In this document: positions 5,842 to 15,582 of the stretch, in pieces
How positions within the stretch are numbered: position 1 is the stretch's first letter
Layout of the letters: each line of letters begins with the position of its first letter
From: Bacteroidota bacterium
GTDB lineage: Bacteria; Bacteroidota; Bacteroidia; Chitinophagales; Saprospiraceae
NCBI GenBank assembly: GCA_019136675.1
Contig: JAGVTV010000078.1
Location: 1-64,000 of the forward strand
Direction of reading: 5' to 3'
Length of the DNA stretch: 64,000 nucleotides
Program-made: the position numbers and the translations under genes
Notes under the pieces: generated by a model
The model's input: only the letters and a program-made list of their open reading frames with translations
Told to the model about the DNA's origin: nothing
Database searches by the model: none

Positions 5842-7197
5842 ATGAAAAACCTCATCTCTGCGATGTTATTTTTGCTTATTGGCAATTGTCCCCTTTTTTC
5901 CCAGGTTTTGTTTGATGTAGAATCGTTTAACTTTAATCAGGATACTATTATATCTATGTCAGTAGGAGATCCTGATCAGGATGGAAAGGACGATATCTTT
6001 GTTACCATCCATAACAGCAACCTTGTGCAAAAGCTGCGTAATAACGGAAGCCAGTTTACCAAAACACCTTATTTTTCGAAAGAAAAGCCGGATATTTTTA
6101 CTATCCTTTCGCTTAACGGCGAGGATGATATAGTCTATACAGAAAAGGGAAAAAGTACAGTCCATATGATGTATGGAAAAGATTCATATTATACTGAGAA
6201 AGCATATATAACAGGGGTCGATCTGGGTTCTTCTGTACAAATTAAGAGTATCGGCGACGTACAGCCGGCCACCAATATTTTCAGCAATAGATTTTTATAT
6301 GCCATAGACCAAAACTCCAACATTCATATTTTGCCTGTTTACAACGGATCCTTTAACAGTGTAGGAAGCGAATTAAAGGCTTCAATTCCACTGGGAATAC
6401 CCGTACAGCAAGCTTGCGGTTACTATTTTGAAAACAGAATTTCAAGGCTCTACATTCCTGATACGGAAAACGGAAAACTTAAGGCTCTTGTAAGAAAATG
6501 GGATAATTTTCAGGGTCCCTTTTTTGAACCGAATATGGAGACCATTGATGAAAATCTCAATAAACCTGTAGGATGTCTCACCTACACTTCCGGGCAAAAC
6601 GGCGACGTGATGTTTGTGATTGACAAGGGTTCAAAATCATTGGTCGAATACTACCTTGAAGAAGGCTACCGCAAGGAAACCTTCAGCATAAATATTGATA
6701 ATCCCTCACTTATGTCTGCGGGGTTAATCGACAATAACGAGAGTGTTGATTTAATCATTCTTGATGGCAATAAATTATGGTTGTTATCTGACCTGCACCA
6801 AAAAGGAAATCCCGGGGCCTTACTTCAAACCCTGATTGTTGAAGAATCGAATAATATAAAAAATGTTAGGGTATCTGATTTTAACGGGGACGGCTATTCA
6901 GACATAATTTATAATCTGCAGGGAAGTAATCAGATCAGGGTCATGAAAAACGATATAAAATCATCCGTATCCGAACCCACTAAACAACTAAGCATACACC
7001 CTAATCCGGCCCAGGACAAACTTGATTTGGGCTTTCAGTTTGAAGAGATCTGGATTTACACCAGTTCGGGTGTGGAGGTACTGCGACAAGGTTATTCTGA
7101 TGAAGTCAACATAGGCCATCTTCCTAAGGGAGTGTACGTAGTAAAAACAAAGATTGCCAACAGAATACTCTCTGAAACCTTAATTATAAACCAGTAA
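5842..7197 (+). CDS. T9SS-exported FG-GAP/VCBS repeat protein
   Basis: A 451-aa secreted protein. Signal peptide at residues 1-21 (ending CPLFSQ). Calcium-binding FG-GAP/VCBS-type motifs are visible as VGDPDQDGKDDIFV near residue 42 and VSDFNGDGYSDIIY near 351, with diverged blades between, consistent with a beta-propeller. The last ~70 residues form a type A T9SS sorting domain: IHPNPAQDKLDL, then I-x-IYTSSGVEVL and LPKGVYVVK. The protein should be carried to the outer surface by the type IX system and anchored or released; ligand unknown. It converges with nhaC with only 3 nt between stop codons. Confidence 0.85.
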   Translation: MKNLISAMLFLLIGNCPLFSQVLFDVESFNFNQDTIISMSVGDPDQDGKDDIFVTIHNSNLVQKLRNNGSQFTKTPYFSKEKPDIFTILSLNGEDDIVYTEKGKSTVHMMYGKDSYYTEKAYITGVDLGSSVQIKSIGDVQPATNIFSNRFLYAIDQNSNIHILPVYNGSFNSVGSELKASIPLGIPVQQACGYYFENRISRLYIPDTENGKLKALVRKWDNFQGPFFEPNMETIDENLNKPVGCLTYTSGQNGDVMFVIDKGSKSLVEYYLEEGYRKETFSINIDNPSLMSAGLIDNNESVDLIILDGNKLWLLSDLHQKGNPGALLQTLIVEESNNIKNVRVSDFNGDGYSDIIYNLQGSNQIRVMKNDIKSSVSEPTKQLSIHPNPAQDKLDLGFQFEEIWIYTSSGVEVLRQGYSDEVNIGHLPKGVYVVKTKIANRILSETLIINQ

Positions 7198-7200
7198 ACT

Positions 7201-8679
7201 TTATTTGGCCAGCTCTTTGATTTTTATCCTCAGGGCGGCAAAGGTGAGTGTGGTAAAGGGGCTAATCCAGTTAAACACAGCATAGACAAAATAATCAGCC
7301 GTAGGTACACCCAGCACTCCGGCATTATAGGCACCGCAGGTATTCCAGGGCACCAATACTGAAGTGACGGTGCCTGTATCTTCCAGAGTGCGGCTCAGAT
7401 TTACAGGATGAAGTCCACGATCCCTGAATGCTTTATTGTACATCTTGCCGGGAATCACAAGGGCAAGATACTGGTCAGAAGCGGTGACGTTAATCGCAAG
7501 GCAGGAAAGGACCGTGCTTGCAAAAAGCCCGAATACTGTATGAAACATGTTGAGAAGGCTGCTGCTTATTCTGGCAAGGGCCCCTATGGCGTCCATCACC
7601 CCGCCAAAGACCATGGCACACAGGATCAGCCATATGGTGCTCATCATCCCTTCCATACCTTTGGCAGAAAACAGTTCGTTCAGGTCGGCATTGGGGGTTT
7701 CTATACTTATTTTGGTGGTGAGGGCTGTCATCACCCCCTTGTATCCGGTATTGAAATCCAAGCCTGTGCCTCCGGCGACCTTGACCACCAGATGAGGCTG
7801 GAAAATAAGGGCAGCAACACCTCCCAGCAGGGCGCCAATCATCAGGGCTACCAGGGGTTCGGTTTTGCGGATGATCATAAATATAACCACCGCCGGCACC
7901 AGAAAAAGGAGAGGAGAAATATTAAATGTGCTGTTTATGGCCGCCAGCTTGTCCGATATGTCAATGTTTCCGGTATGGTCGGCATTAAAACCTAGAAAAA
8001 GAAACACAAGTAAAGCAATGGAAACGGAAGGAATGGTCGTATAAAGCATGTATCTTACATGGTCAAACAACGCAGCTCCTGCCATCGCAGAGGCAAGATT
8101 GGTAGTATCTGACAACGGGGAAATCTTGTCTCCGAAATACGCTCCTGATATAACCGCTCCTGCCGTCATACCCGGGTTGATACCCATCGTCTGACCTATG
8201 CCGATCAGGGCGATGCCTACAGTGGCCGATGTGGACCACGAGCTGCCCGTGGCAAGGGATATGATTGAACAGATCACAAGGCTGGCGGCAAGAAAAATAG
8301 TGGGTGACAGCAATTGAAGGCCGTAATAGATCATCGAGGGTATAATACCGCTAAGCATCCATGTTCCAGCCAGGGCTCCCACCATAAGCAGGATAAGTAT
8401 GGCCCCTGAAGTGGATTTGATATTATGCCCCACCTCTTCGAGCATTTGCTTATAGGAAACCTTGTTTTTAAAACCTACGATTGCCGCCACGGCAGCCCCA
8501 AGCAGCAAAATAAACTGGTTGCTGCCTGACAGGGCAGCATCTTCAAAAATAAAGATATTGTATGCCAGCATACACACAAGGATAAAAACCGGAAGCAGTG
8601 CCTCCCAGATGGTCAATTCTCTGTTTACTATGATGGCCTCCTGTTCAGGGGTTTCCGGCTTGATGTCTTCACTTCGCAT
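7201..8679 (-). CDS. nhaC: NhaC family Na+/H+ antiporter
   Basis: A 492-aa, strongly hydrophobic protein with about 12 membrane spans and the usual length of NhaC. Family-type segments include LATGSSWSTSATVGIALIGIG (in the first half), GAYFGDKISPLSDTTNLASA and, near the end, LVPWNTCGAYNAGVLGVPT. It would exchange cytoplasmic Na+ for external H+ in pH and sodium homeostasis. NhaC-family members also include amino-acid antiporters, so the substrate is inferred from the family. Single gene, divergent from the efflux operon. Confidence 0.88.
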   Translation of the reverse strand: MRSEDIKPETPEQEAIIVNRELTIWEALLPVFILVCMLAYNIFIFEDAALSGSNQFILLLGAAVAAIVGFKNKVSYKQMLEEVGHNIKSTSGAILILLMVGALAGTWMLSGIIPSMIYYGLQLLSPTIFLAASLVICSIISLATGSSWSTSATVGIALIGIGQTMGINPGMTAGAVISGAYFGDKISPLSDTTNLASAMAGAALFDHVRYMLYTTIPSVSIALLVFLFLGFNADHTGNIDISDKLAAINSTFNISPLLFLVPAVVIFMIIRKTEPLVALMIGALLGGVAALIFQPHLVVKVAGGTGLDFNTGYKGVMTALTTKISIETPNADLNELFSAKGMEGMMSTIWLILCAMVFGGVMDAIGALARISSSLLNMFHTVFGLFASTVLSCLAINVTASDQYLALVIPGKMYNKAFRDRGLHPVNLSRTLEDTGTVTSVLVPWNTCGAYNAGVLGVPTADYFVYAVFNWISPFTTLTFAALRIKIKELAK

Positions 8680-8813
8680 GGCAATGGTCGGGTTTGGATG
8701 GCATTTATGTATGCAAGATAAAAACTCTTACGAATATCAGGATAAAGAGGCTTCAATTAAAAACAATATAGGCCAAAAAGCCATTTAAAACTTTGTGTCA
8801 ATTTCCAAATTTT

Positions 8814-9869
8814 ATGTATAATAAATGGATCCTCATAAGCCTGGTGACTGTTTTGGTGGCTTGTAAAAAGGAACAGCCGGCAGGATCCGGTAACAAGCCT
8901 GAAAATGCCGGACCACCCAAAGCAATGAAAGTGGATGGTATCATTGTGCATGATGAATTTTCTACCGGAAAACTTACCACGACAGGAAATGTATTACCTA
9001 ACGAAGAAATCGAGCTGAAAAGCGAGGTTTCGGGCAAAATCACGGGAATACATTTTAAGGAAGGCACATTTGTAAAACAGGGTCAGCTACTTGTAAAACT
9101 GGATGATGACGACCTCCAGGCCCAGCTTAACAAGTTGAAGATTGAGATCCAGCTGGCAGAACAAAAGGAGAAAAGACAGAAACAATTGCTGGCAGCATCA
9201 GCTATAAGTCAGGAAGAGTACGATATCTCTGAAACCAGTGTCAGCCTGCTTAAAGCCAATGAGAGGATTCTGCAGACCTCAATCGCCAAAACAAGGATAT
9301 CCTCACCATTCAGTGGTGTGATAGGACTTAAGAATGTAAGCCCGGGTGCCATCATAAACCCGTCGTCGGTGATAGCCTCACTGAAAAACACTCAGCCACT
9401 CAAGATAGAATTTTCCATTCCCGAAAAATACAACAACCTTATAGAAGCCGGCAAAACGATTGAATTCAGGGTAGCAGAGTCTGATGCTGTCTACAAGGCA
9501 ACTATTTACGCCAAAGAGCCGAGTGTGGATGAATCTACCCGGACTACCAGGGTGAGGGCCACATTTGCAAACCCGGGAGGAAAACTGTATCCGGGAGCTT
9601 TTGCAGAGATCACCATTGCAATAGGAGATAAAAGTAAGGTCAAAATGATTCCTACGATGGCCTGCATACCGGATTTAAGCGGGGCAAAGGTCATGGTGAA
9701 GCGAGGGGGCAAAGTAGTTAATGTGCCCGTTAAGACCGGCCTGAGGACAGAAAAAAGCATCCAGATACTTGACGGGTTAATCGAAGGGGATACGGTGATT
9801 ACTTCGGGTATCCTCCAGCTCAAACCAGGAAGCCCCGTAGAAGTGGATGTTAAGAATGTTACACAGTAA
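8814..9869 (+). CDS. RND efflux periplasmic adaptor (membrane fusion protein)
   Basis: The 351-aa protein begins MYNKWILISLVTVLVACKKE, a lipoprotein signal with Cys18 as lipidation site; the ATG at 8814 gives this signal directly and was preferred over an upstream in-frame TTG. Biotinyl-lipoyl-like hairpin halves (G-x-V-x-PNEEIELKSEVSGKI and the later ISSPFSGVIGLKNVSPGAIINPSS) flank a coiled-coil region, followed by the beta-barrel and membrane-proximal domains. It links the inner-membrane pump encoded 11 nt downstream to the outer-membrane channel. A weak promoter-like AAACTTTG precedes it. Confidence 0.9.
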   Translation: MYNKWILISLVTVLVACKKEQPAGSGNKPENAGPPKAMKVDGIIVHDEFSTGKLTTTGNVLPNEEIELKSEVSGKITGIHFKEGTFVKQGQLLVKLDDDDLQAQLNKLKIEIQLAEQKEKRQKQLLAASAISQEEYDISETSVSLLKANERILQTSIAKTRISSPFSGVIGLKNVSPGAIINPSSVIASLKNTQPLKIEFSIPEKYNNLIEAGKTIEFRVAESDAVYKATIYAKEPSVDESTRTTRVRATFANPGGKLYPGAFAEITIAIGDKSKVKMIPTMACIPDLSGAKVMVKRGGKVVNVPVKTGLRTEKSIQILDGLIEGDTVITSGILQLKPGSPVEVDVKNVTQ

Positions 9870-9880
9870 AGCGGCATAGG

Positions 9881-12800
9881 ATGAGACTCTCGGAGATAAG
9901 TATCCGCAGGCCCGTATTGGCCACCGTAATGTCTACACTCATCGTGTTGTTTGGGATTATTGGCTTTACATTTTTAGGAGTCCGGGATTATCCAAGTGTC
10001 GACCCTCCGGTAATCACCGTTAGCACCACCTACACCGGGGCTAACTCTGATGTAATTATCTCCCAGATCACCGAGCCCCTGGAAGAGTCAATCAACGGAA
10101 TCGACGGTGTAAAAGCCATCACCTCAACAAGCAGTGACGGGCGAAGCACCATCACAGTGGAGTTTGACCTGGATGTGGACCTGGAGACAGCGGCCAATGA
10201 CGTCAGGGACAGGGTATCACGTGCACAAAGAAACCTGCCACCTGATGCAAACCCACCCATCGTATCGAAGGCTGATGCCACCGCTCAGCCTATCCTGTCT
10301 ATGACGGTGCAGAGCGACCAAAGAAGCCTTCTTGAACTGACAGAAATAGGCAATAACCTGTTTAAGGAGAGGTTTCAGACCATACCCGGGGTAAGTGGCA
10401 TAAACATCTGGGGGGAAAAAAGATACTCCATGAAACTGTTTATGGACCCGGTCAAAATGGCGGCACAGGGCATAACACCTTCCGATGTAAGAAACGCCCT
10501 CACCAATGCAAATGTCGAACTGCCAACAGGCAAGATTGAAGGTGACGCCACCGAACTTACCATCCGGACTGTGGGCAGAATTGAGACTGTAGAAGAGTTC
10601 AATGATCTGATTATAAGAGAGAGGAACGGATTTGTGACACGATTCAGGGATATCGGGAAAGCTGAACTCAGGCCCGAAAACGAAAGGTCACTGCTGCGGG
10701 GCAACGGAGGTATTGCCATGATAGGCATAGCGGTGACCCCCCAACCCGGTGCAAATTATATAGCCATTTCGGAAGAGTTTTACAAAAGGCTCGAAAACAT
10801 CAAAAAGGAACTGCCTGCTGACCTTAAGCTGGGTATGGCACTTGATACAACCAAAGGGATTAAAAATGCCATTTCAGAAGTTGAGGAGACGATATTCATT
10901 GCATTTGGACTGGTAGTATTGGTAATTTTCCTTTTCCTTCGCAACTGGCGGTCAACGATTATTCCGGTGGTGGCGATACCTATTTCACTGGTTAGTGCCT
11001 TTTTTATTATGTACATGGCTGGTTTTTCCATCAATATCCTTACCCTGCTGGGTATAGTGCTGGCCACAGGTCTCGTGGTGGATGACGCCATTGTTGTACT
11101 CGAAAACATCTACCAGAAAATAGAGCAGGGCATGAGTCCCAGGGAAGCGGCATTCAAGGGGTCTGAAGAGATATTTTTTGCCATCGTATCTACAACGGTT
11201 ACGCTTGTGGCGGTATTTCTGCCAATCATGTTTTTGCAGGGGTTGACAGGAAGATTGTTCCGAGAGTTTGGAGTGGTGGTCGCCGGGGCGGTGCTGGTAT
11301 CTGCATTTGTGTCCCTGACGCTTACGCCCATGATGAGTGCCAATCTGCTACGGCACGGGGGCAATCAAAATGCCTTTTACCGGATCACAGAAAAATTTTT
11401 TACCGGCATGACCAACGGGTATGCGTGGGCACTGGACAGGTTTTTCAGGGTCAGATGGCTGTCTATCCTGATTATGATTCTTTCCGGATGGATGGTTTAC
11501 CAACTGGGAAGGTCATTGCCTACAGAGCTTGCTCCCATGGAAGACAAGGGCAGATTCAGCATTAACGCGACAGCTCCTGAAGGGACTTCCTTTGATTTTA
11601 TGAACAATTTTATCTCCAAAGTCATAGCGGATGCTGAGGCATTGCCGGAAAAAGAATCTATCCTGGCGGTTACCTCTCCTGGTTTTGGGGCCTCACAGGC
11701 GGCAAATACCGGTTTTGTACGCGTAAGTCTGGTTGAGCCGACAAAAAGGACCAAGACCCAGATGCAGATAGCAGACGAAATGAGCAAAGAGATCCGCAAG
11801 TATACCGAGGCCAGAGTTTTTATTAACCAGGAGCAGACCATTGGAGACCGCCGCGGCGGATTGCCGGTTCAGTATGTGATCATGGCACCAAATTTTGAAA
11901 ACCTGAAGCAGGTTATCCCTCCTTTTCTTGAAAAAGCCAGGCAGGACCAATCCTTTCAGGCTGTGGACATCAACCTTAAATTTAACAAACCTGAACTCAA
12001 GATTGACATAGACAGAAACAGGGCCCAGGCACTTGGGGTGTCTGTCATGGACATCGCCCAGACGCTGCAGTTTTATTTTGCTGAACAGCGGCTTGGATAT
12101 TTTATCAAAAACGGAAAACAGTACCAGGTCATAGGTATGGTGGACCGCAAGGACAGAGACCAGCCATCAGATATAAGTTCGCTCTATATCCGGTCAAAAT
12201 CCGGTGAGATGGTCCAGATGGATAACCTCATCAGGATGTCTGAGCAAAGTAATCCACCACAGCTTTTCAGATACAATCGTTATGTGTCAGCGACCATATC
12301 GGCCAGTACTGTTCCGGGGGTGTCTTTGGGGCAGGGCATAGATGCTATGCGTAAGATTGGGGGTGAGGTGCTGGATGAAAATTTTAAGACCGATCTTTCA
12401 GGACCCTCAAAGGAATTTGCCGAAAGTTCGTCCACTCTCCTTTTTGCGTTTATCCTGGCATTGGTGCTGGTTTACCTGATCCTTGCCGCCCAGTTTGAAA
12501 GTTTTATGGATCCGTTGATTATCATGCTTACGGTACCGCTTGCGTTGGCCGGGGCCGTCCTGGCACTGTGGTATACCGGCTCTACGCTCAATATTTTCAG
12601 CCAGATAGGCATCATAGTATTAATAGGTATCGTTACTAAAAATGGGATCCTGATCGTCGAGTTTGCCAATCAGCGTAAAGACGATGGCCTGTCCACCATA
12701 GAGGCGGTTAGGGAAGCTTCCATTTCGAGGCTGCGGCCAATATTAATGACGAGCCTGGCTACAGTACTGGGTGCATTGCCTATCGCTCTGGCCCTGGGGG

Positions 12801-12943
12801 CCGCGTCCCTTTCAAGGGTATCCATGGGTATTGTGGTGATAGGGGGACTTATGTTTTCACTTATACTGACCTTATTTGTCATTCCGGCCCTGTACACATT
12901 AATGTCAGGTCATAAAAGAATACTTGCTGATGAAGGCCACTAA
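9881..12943 (+). CDS. RND multidrug efflux pump, AcrB/MexB-type
   Basis: The 1020-aa product has the full AcrB layout: TM1 at the N-terminus (RRPVLATVMSTLIVLFGIIG), two large periplasmic loops and 12 membrane helices. The TM4 proton-relay segment contains GLVVDDAIVVLENI (Asp-Asp, residues ~405-418), matching D407/D408 of AcrB, and TM10 contains GIVTKNGILIVEFANQ (relay Lys). It exports hydrophobic compounds using the proton gradient. Second gene of the operon; its last 14 nt overlap the start of the TolC gene. Substrates cannot be predicted. Confidence 0.95.
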   Translation: MRLSEISIRRPVLATVMSTLIVLFGIIGFTFLGVRDYPSVDPPVITVSTTYTGANSDVIISQITEPLEESINGIDGVKAITSTSSDGRSTITVEFDLDVDLETAANDVRDRVSRAQRNLPPDANPPIVSKADATAQPILSMTVQSDQRSLLELTEIGNNLFKERFQTIPGVSGINIWGEKRYSMKLFMDPVKMAAQGITPSDVRNALTNANVELPTGKIEGDATELTIRTVGRIETVEEFNDLIIRERNGFVTRFRDIGKAELRPENERSLLRGNGGIAMIGIAVTPQPGANYIAISEEFYKRLENIKKELPADLKLGMALDTTKGIKNAISEVEETIFIAFGLVVLVIFLFLRNWRSTIIPVVAIPISLVSAFFIMYMAGFSINILTLLGIVLATGLVVDDAIVVLENIYQKIEQGMSPREAAFKGSEEIFFAIVSTTVTLVAVFLPIMFLQGLTGRLFREFGVVVAGAVLVSAFVSLTLTPMMSANLLRHGGNQNAFYRITEKFFTGMTNGYAWALDRFFRVRWLSILIMILSGWMVYQLGRSLPTELAPMEDKGRFSINATAPEGTSFDFMNNFISKVIADAEALPEKESILAVTSPGFGASQAANTGFVRVSLVEPTKRTKTQMQIADEMSKEIRKYTEARVFINQEQTIGDRRGGLPVQYVIMAPNFENLKQVIPPFLEKARQDQSFQAVDINLKFNKPELKIDIDRNRAQALGVSVMDIAQTLQFYFAEQRLGYFIKNGKQYQVIGMVDRKDRDQPSDISSLYIRSKSGEMVQMDNLIRMSEQSNPPQLFRYNRYVSATISASTVPGVSLGQGIDAMRKIGGEVLDENFKTDLSGPSKEFAESSSTLLFAFILALVLVYLILAAQFESFMDPLIIMLTVPLALAGAVLALWYTGSTLNIFSQIGIIVLIGIVTKNGILIVEFANQRKDDGLSTIEAVREASISRLRPILMTSLATVLGALPIALALGAASLSRVSMGIVVIGGLMFSLILTLFVIPALYTLMSGHKRILADEGH

Positions 12944-14243
12944 TTTTTTCATATCTGTTTTACTATTAATGATTACCGGGGTTGTATCGGCCCAGTCCCC
13001 GGTATTGAGTCTGGATGATGCCATTAAGCTGGCTGTTCAAAATAATTACAACATCCGGATAGCCCGTAATGAGGCGATTATTGACAAGACAAACAATACT
13101 CCCGGCAATGCCGGCATGCTGCCTGAAGTGGCCCTGAATTTTGGATCCACATCCAATATCAACAATACCAAACAGGAGTTTTTCAGCGGAGACGTGAGAC
13201 AAGGCTCAGGTGTAAACACATCCAATATTAATGCCAATGTCCAGCTGGGATGGACGATTTTTGACGGTATGCGGATGTTTGTAAGCAGGGACCGTCTCAG
13301 GGAAATTGAGGATATAGGCCAAGTAAATATCCGCCTGCAGATTGAGCAGACCATCTATCAGGTTATTTCGGCATATTATAATATTGAGCAGCAGAAAAAA
13401 CGGGTTTCAGCCATCGAAAAAGCCATTGAGATCTCAGCTGAAAGAAAAGCCATGGCAGAACTAAAACAAAATGTCGGAACAGGATCAATAATACCTGTAT
13501 TACAGGCAGAAGTGGATATAAATGCGGACAGTGCCTCACTCGAGCGGCAACTTTGGATGATAAAAAACTCCAAGGTGGGACTAAATGAGATTTTGGGCAG
13601 GTCACCGGAAACAGAGTTTGAGACGACTGCTGCTGCAGAGCCCGACCTGATTCCTGACTTTGAGAGCCTGGCCACTCAAGCAGAGCAAAGAAACAGCATG
13701 CTTGTCATGGCTGACAAGAATCTCAGGCTGGCAGAGCTCAATATCAAACAATGGGAGGGCAACAAGTATCCTACCTTTGATCTCAACCTCGGATATAACT
13801 TTAATCGTTCAAAAGCGGAGATCGGAATCCTGAAGTTCAATCAGAACTCCGGATTTTCATACGGACTGACAGGAAGATGGAACCTTTTTAACGGATTTAA
13901 CAACAAAAGGGAGATTCAGGTAGCCCGGCTAAGTCTCGAAAGCAGCAAACTGGCCATGGAACAACAACAATTGTCTGTACGTTCGGACCTGTATACATTT
14001 TATAACAATTACCTTGCAGCAAGCCGGTTATCCCGGTTTGAAGACGACAACCTGAAGGTGGCACGTCAAAACCTGACCATCACAACCGAAAAAATGAAGG
14101 CGGGCACCATTGATGCCCTGGAACTAAGGCAGGCACAACTCAACCTCGTGGATGCCGAATTCCGGAAAATAACCGCAGAATTTGAGGCACGGATGGCAAA
14201 ACTCGAGATCCAGAGACTTACCGGAAAATTCTTCCAAAACTAG
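12930..14243 (+). CDS. TolC family outer-membrane efflux channel
   Basis: A 437-aa exported protein with signal peptide (MKATNFFISVLLLMITG..., cleaved after VSAQ). Two OEP repeats are visible: LSLDDAIKLAVQNNYNIRIA near the start and a second with LNLGYNFNRSKA...YGLTGRWNLFNGFNNKREI, and the long Gln/Glu/Ala-rich helices typical of the trimeric tunnel. It supplies the outer-membrane exit for the adaptor and pump encoded upstream. ATG 12930 lies inside the end of the pump gene, indicating translational coupling. Confidence 0.92.
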   Translation: MKATNFFISVLLLMITGVVSAQSPVLSLDDAIKLAVQNNYNIRIARNEAIIDKTNNTPGNAGMLPEVALNFGSTSNINNTKQEFFSGDVRQGSGVNTSNINANVQLGWTIFDGMRMFVSRDRLREIEDIGQVNIRLQIEQTIYQVISAYYNIEQQKKRVSAIEKAIEISAERKAMAELKQNVGTGSIIPVLQAEVDINADSASLERQLWMIKNSKVGLNEILGRSPETEFETTAAAEPDLIPDFESLATQAEQRNSMLVMADKNLRLAELNIKQWEGNKYPTFDLNLGYNFNRSKAEIGILKFNQNSGFSYGLTGRWNLFNGFNNKREIQVARLSLESSKLAMEQQQLSVRSDLYTFYNNYLAASRLSRFEDDNLKVARQNLTITTEKMKAGTIDALELRQAQLNLVDAEFRKITAEFEARMAKLEIQRLTGKFFQN

Positions 14244-14252
14244 AAAACCTTT

Positions 14253-15041
14253 ATGTATCGAGTAGCCCACCTGTACATTTACCCGATAAAAAGCCTGGCA
14301 GGTATAGAGGTTTTGCAAGCACGGGCTTTACAATCCGGTTTTGAATACGACAGAAGGTGGATGCTTACAGACCAAAATGCACGGTTTCTGACCCAAAGGG
14401 AAATACCCATACTGAGCCTCTTTAAAACTCAAATAGCCGGAAGCACAATAAATGTCGAATACAAATCGGCATCCTTTTCCTTTGATGTGTCAGAATCCAC
14501 AGGCGAGCCGGTCAAAACCTGTGTTTTTGATGATCCTGCAGATACAGTTGTGGTCTCTGAAGAGGCCGACAGCTGGTTTTCTGCCCGACTGGGAAGGACC
14601 GTCAGACTTGTGAGACTCGCCTCAGATCGTGCCAGGGAACATTTTGTAAAGAAACACAACAACCTCATTCCGGTAAGCCTTGCCGACGGCTATCCCTACC
14701 TTCTGCTCGGCACGGAAAGCCTGAGAGGCTTGAATAATAAACTCACCGGTAAATTGTCTTTTGACAGGTTCCGGCCAAACATAGTTGTACAAACCACAGA
14801 GTCGCACGAAGAGGACCTGTGGCACAATATCGGTGCAGGCACAGCGGTATTTGAAAATGCAAAACCCTGTGGCCGGTGCCAGATAGTTACCATAAATCAG
14901 GAAACGGCAATCAGTGACAACGAGCCGCTTAAAGTACTTAATACATATCGCAGGTCAGCAAACTCCGTCCTGTTTGGCATCAATCTTATTTGTCGTCAGG
15001 ATGGCCTTGTAAGATCCGGCGACACTGTGCAGATCAGCTGA
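14253..15041 (+). CDS. MOSC domain protein (mARC/YcbX-like)
   Basis: A 262-aa protein with an N-terminal MOSC_N beta-barrel (LYIYPIKSLAGIEV, residues 7-20; FEYDRRWMLTD) and a MOSC domain. The motif FRPNIVV followed by CGRCQIVTIN contains the Cys that ligates molybdenum cofactor in mARC and YcbX. It likely reduces N-hydroxylated compounds using an external electron donor; unlike YcbX it lacks a fused ferredoxin domain. It starts 9 nt after the TolC gene, so it is probably read from the same transcript, and converges with the osmC gene with an 8-bp overlap. Confidence 0.88.
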   Translation: MYRVAHLYIYPIKSLAGIEVLQARALQSGFEYDRRWMLTDQNARFLTQREIPILSLFKTQIAGSTINVEYKSASFSFDVSESTGEPVKTCVFDDPADTVVVSEEADSWFSARLGRTVRLVRLASDRAREHFVKKHNNLIPVSLADGYPYLLLGTESLRGLNNKLTGKLSFDRFRPNIVVQTTESHEEDLWHNIGAGTAVFENAKPCGRCQIVTINQETAISDNEPLKVLNTYRRSANSVLFGINLICRQDGLVRSGDTVQIS

Positions 15042-15444
15042 GAGTGTACTCCGTGCTTATGGTGGTATTGAGCAACTTGCTGACGGGACAGTTTGTTTCA
15101 GCCTCCTTGACCAACTCTCCAAATTTTTCGGCATCAATCCCGGGTACACAAGCGGTGAGCACCAGTCTTGAAGAAGTAATGGCTCCGCCCTCCAGGGTGA
15201 TATGACATGTCGTGTGTAGCTCATCAGGCACAAATCCCGCACCGGACAGGAGAAAGGAAAGTTTCATAGAAAAACATCCCGCATGGGCTGCAGCGATGAG
15301 TTCCTCAGGATTTGTCCCTATGCCCTCCTCAAACCTTGACAGGTAGGAGTATTGTGTTTCGTTCAGGACACTACTTTGTGTCGTAAGGTGGCCTTTTCCT
15401 TCCTTACCGCTTCCGTTCCATACGGCTGTTGCTCTTCGTATCAT
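15034..15444 (-). CDS. OsmC family peroxiredoxin
   Basis: The 136-aa product has the OsmC layout: VWNGSGKEGKGHL at the N-terminus, GTNPEELIAAAHAGCFSM (residues 42-59) with the peroxidatic Cys58, and NCPVSKLL near the C-terminus with the resolving Cys118. It should reduce organic hydroperoxides with a lipoyl- or thiol-based donor. Length and both cysteines are typical of the OsmC rather than the YhfA subgroup. The gene is single and runs towards the MOSC gene, overlapping it by 8 bp. Confidence 0.92.
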   Translation of the reverse strand: MIRRATAVWNGSGKEGKGHLTTQSSVLNETQYSYLSRFEEGIGTNPEELIAAAHAGCFSMKLSFLLSGAGFVPDELHTTCHITLEGGAITSSRLVLTACVPGIDAEKFGELVKEAETNCPVSKLLNTTISTEYTLS

Positions 15445-15582
15445 ACTTTTGGATATTTTATTAATATTGGTAAATATACATAAATATCTAAAACTAATCG
15501 AAAAAGGTTACATAACCACTTCTCACATCATACATCCCGCCTATAATTTTTATTTTTCCTTCTTTTTCGAGCTCAGAAATTA

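Noticed and set aside
7408-7995. Plus-strand 195-codon open frame opposite nhaC
   Set aside because: It is antisense to a clearly conserved membrane protein, Gly/His-rich in a way that mirrors codon complementarity, and has no recognisable domain.
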